From positions 1 through 27,806 of the IMG/VR virus record IMGVR_UViG_3300031977_000925: a stretch of 27,806 nucleotides of DNA, one strand, 5' to 3'. The DNA comes from a virus. The notes under the pieces are model-generated. The model did not search any database. It saw nothing but the letters and a program-made list of their open reading frames with translations, and was not told where the DNA came from. This document shows, piece after piece, positions 26,498-27,806 of the stretch. Position numbers and translations under genes: made by a program. Position 1 is the stretch's first letter; each line of letters begins with the position of its first letter.

Positions 26498-27793
26498 ATG
26501 GCAAGTTTAGAAAATAAAAAAATAAAAGATACTTATCAGGGGCTGCTTAAAACCGATGACAATGCAGCTATTGATGGTGCTGTTGAAATCACAGATGGCG
26601 CAGGTAATGGCACAGGTGTTACTATCAGCAACGATGGGCAAGTTACTGCCACAGGTACTGTTTCGTTTGGGTCTTTAAAAGATACAGGCGAGGATATCAC
26701 AGTTACTAAGTTTGTTGACGAAGCAGATGGGATTGGTAATAACGATAACGACACTTCTGTCCCAACAAGTGCTGCTGTTAAGGACTACGTTGATACAAAT
26801 GTTACAGCTCAAGACTTAGACTTTCAAGGCGATACAGGTACAGGTGCAGTTGACTTAGATAGCCAATCTTTAGATATTGCAGGTGGTACAGGTATTGACA
26901 CAAGCGCAGTAGACCAAACACTAACTGTAAACATCGATAGTACAGTAGCTACCCTTACAGGCACTCAAACGCTTACTAATAAGTCTATTGACCTCACAGA
27001 TAATACTCTAAGTGGTACAACTGCTGAATTTAACACAGCTTTAAGTGATGATGACTTTGCCACGCTTGCAGGAACTGAAACACTTACTAACAAAACAGTA
27101 GACGCAGACAATAACACAGTCTCAAACTTAGAAGTAGACAACCTTAAAAGCGGTGTGTTAGACACTGACCTTACAAGCGTTTCTGCAAGTGATGACACCC
27201 TCGCATCTGCAAAGGCGATAAAAACCTATGTCGATTCCAACATTACCGCACAAGACTTAGACATTACAGACGGCACTACAACTTCTGCTGTCGACTTAGA
27301 CTCGCAGACATTAACTATTCAAGGTACTACAAACGAGGTCGAAGTAAGTCTTACAGACCAAACCTTTACAGTAGGTCTACCGACTTCTATAACTACAAAC
27401 GTAACAGGAAACTTGACAGGCAATGTAACGGGGAATGTAACAGGCGACGTAACAGGAAACGCAGACACAGCAAGTGCTTTAGAAACAGCTCGCACAATAT
27501 CACTAAGCGGGGACGTAGCGGGTTCGGTATCTTTTGATGGTACTGCAAATGCAGACATTACAGCTACAATACAAGCTAACTCTGTCGCTTTAGGTACAGA
27601 CACCACAGGAGACTATGTAGAGAATTTAGGCGTAGGTACAGGGGTTACAATAGGTAGTAACACAGGCGAAGGGTCAAGTCCTACAATTAGCGTAGACTAT
27701 GGCTCAACTGCAAACACCGCAGTACAAGGTAACACTTCGTTAACTATTCAGGGTACAGCAAATGAAATTGAAGTTACAGGTGGTGGTGTTACT
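26498..27793 (+). CDS. Tail fibre, N-terminal part (cut by contig end)
   Basis: 432 codons are readable before the adapter sequence. It begins MASLENKKIKDTYQGLLKTD, the short virion-attachment start usual for such fibres. Repeated modules follow: two copies of a VDxNxTAQDLD...VDLDSQ block (about 26790 and 27230), LTGTQTLTNKSID and LAGTETLTNKTVD repeats, and an NVTG repeat. No stop is reached. The frame and composition agree with the C-terminal piece at 2-1033, so I infer one gene of at least about 775 residues split by the assembly, with an unknown gap between the parts. Confidence 0.85.
27398..27460 (+). repeat. 12-bp tandem repeat encoding NVTG in the tail fibre
   Basis: Five consecutive 12-base units of the form AAYGTAACAGGN (second unit TTG for GTA; fifth GAC), encoding NVTG-NLTG-NVTG-NVTG-DVTG. 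Copies differ mainly at third positions. Such repeats build extended fibre shafts and change number easily. Confidence 0.75.
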
Positions 27794-27806
27794 AGATCGG
27801 AAGAGC
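27794..27806 (+). other. Illumina adapter stem at the contig end (artefact)
   Basis: The final 13 bases are AGATCGGAAGAGC, identical to the common start of Illumina TruSeq-type adapters. The phage reading frame makes sense up to 27793 and turns to charged nonsense in the adapter. These bases should be trimmed. Confidence 0.95.

Noticed and set aside
26536-27606. Antisense ORFs opposite the tail fibre (26536-26754, 26965-27198, 27319-27606)
   Set aside because: Ser/Val/Pro-rich shadow translations of Thr/Asp-rich fibre repeats; no independent coding evidence.
1-27806. tRNA genes, CRISPR arrays, insertion sequences, integrase or repressor genes
   Set aside because: None recognised on reading both strands. 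Absence of integrase and repressor suggests a lytic phage, but part of the genome may lie in the unsequenced gap.

Overview
The window reads as an almost complete genome of a tailed phage with a non-contractile-type tail (siphovirus-like), probably infecting a marine or aquatic Bacteroidetes (Flavobacteriia-like) host. Supporting this: an AT-rich genome; every convincing gene on the + strand; almost no Shine-Dalgarno sequences, with A/T-rich leaders instead; two promoters of the Bacteroidetes form TTG-N19-TATATTTR; a DUF3127-type OB-fold protein; and several small proteins that recur in Bacteroidetes phages. It is an open assembly contig. One tail-fibre gene appears split between the right end (26498 onward) and the left end (2-1033), and the last 13 bases are the Illumina adapter stem.

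Layout. 1-2957: tail-fibre C-terminus with an S74 chaperone, small proteins, then lysis genes (two small membrane proteins, M15 endolysin, 3TM holin). 2958-3631: a 100-bp almost pure A/T tract, a small gene and NinG/Rap. 3677-4728: terminator, host-type promoter, two OB-fold proteins, second terminator. 4753-7924: RecA-fold helicase, phage sigma factor, MjaI-like restriction endonuclease overlapping a C5 methyltransferase. 7929-11954: second host-type promoter, micro-genes, PD-(D/E)XK exonuclease, ParB-fold protein, DnaA-domain-IV-like protein, N6/N4 methyltransferase and five more micro-genes. 11992-13462: terminase. 13490-19988: tail genes, including a chaperone with a likely -1 frameshift and a tape-measure gene broken by an in-frame TAA. 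20023-23609: XkdF-type protease, scaffold, major capsid, tail-tube-like protein. 23729-26497: neck protein, portal, adaptor.

How it may work together. Five near-identical bipartite sites (YACAAAAT-like, 10 nt, TACGTTATATAA-like) stand just before the terminase, tail-chaperone, protease, scaffold and neck/portal blocks. A sixth site with 9-nt spacing lies inside a small gene, and a variant precedes the capsid gene. They look like late promoters, and the phage sigma factor (5658-6155) is the obvious candidate reader. The early and middle regions instead carry host-like promoters. The phage also encodes a nuclease resembling MjaI (specificity CTAG in the family founder), and by eye its own DNA has no CTAG at all except one made by the adapter junction.
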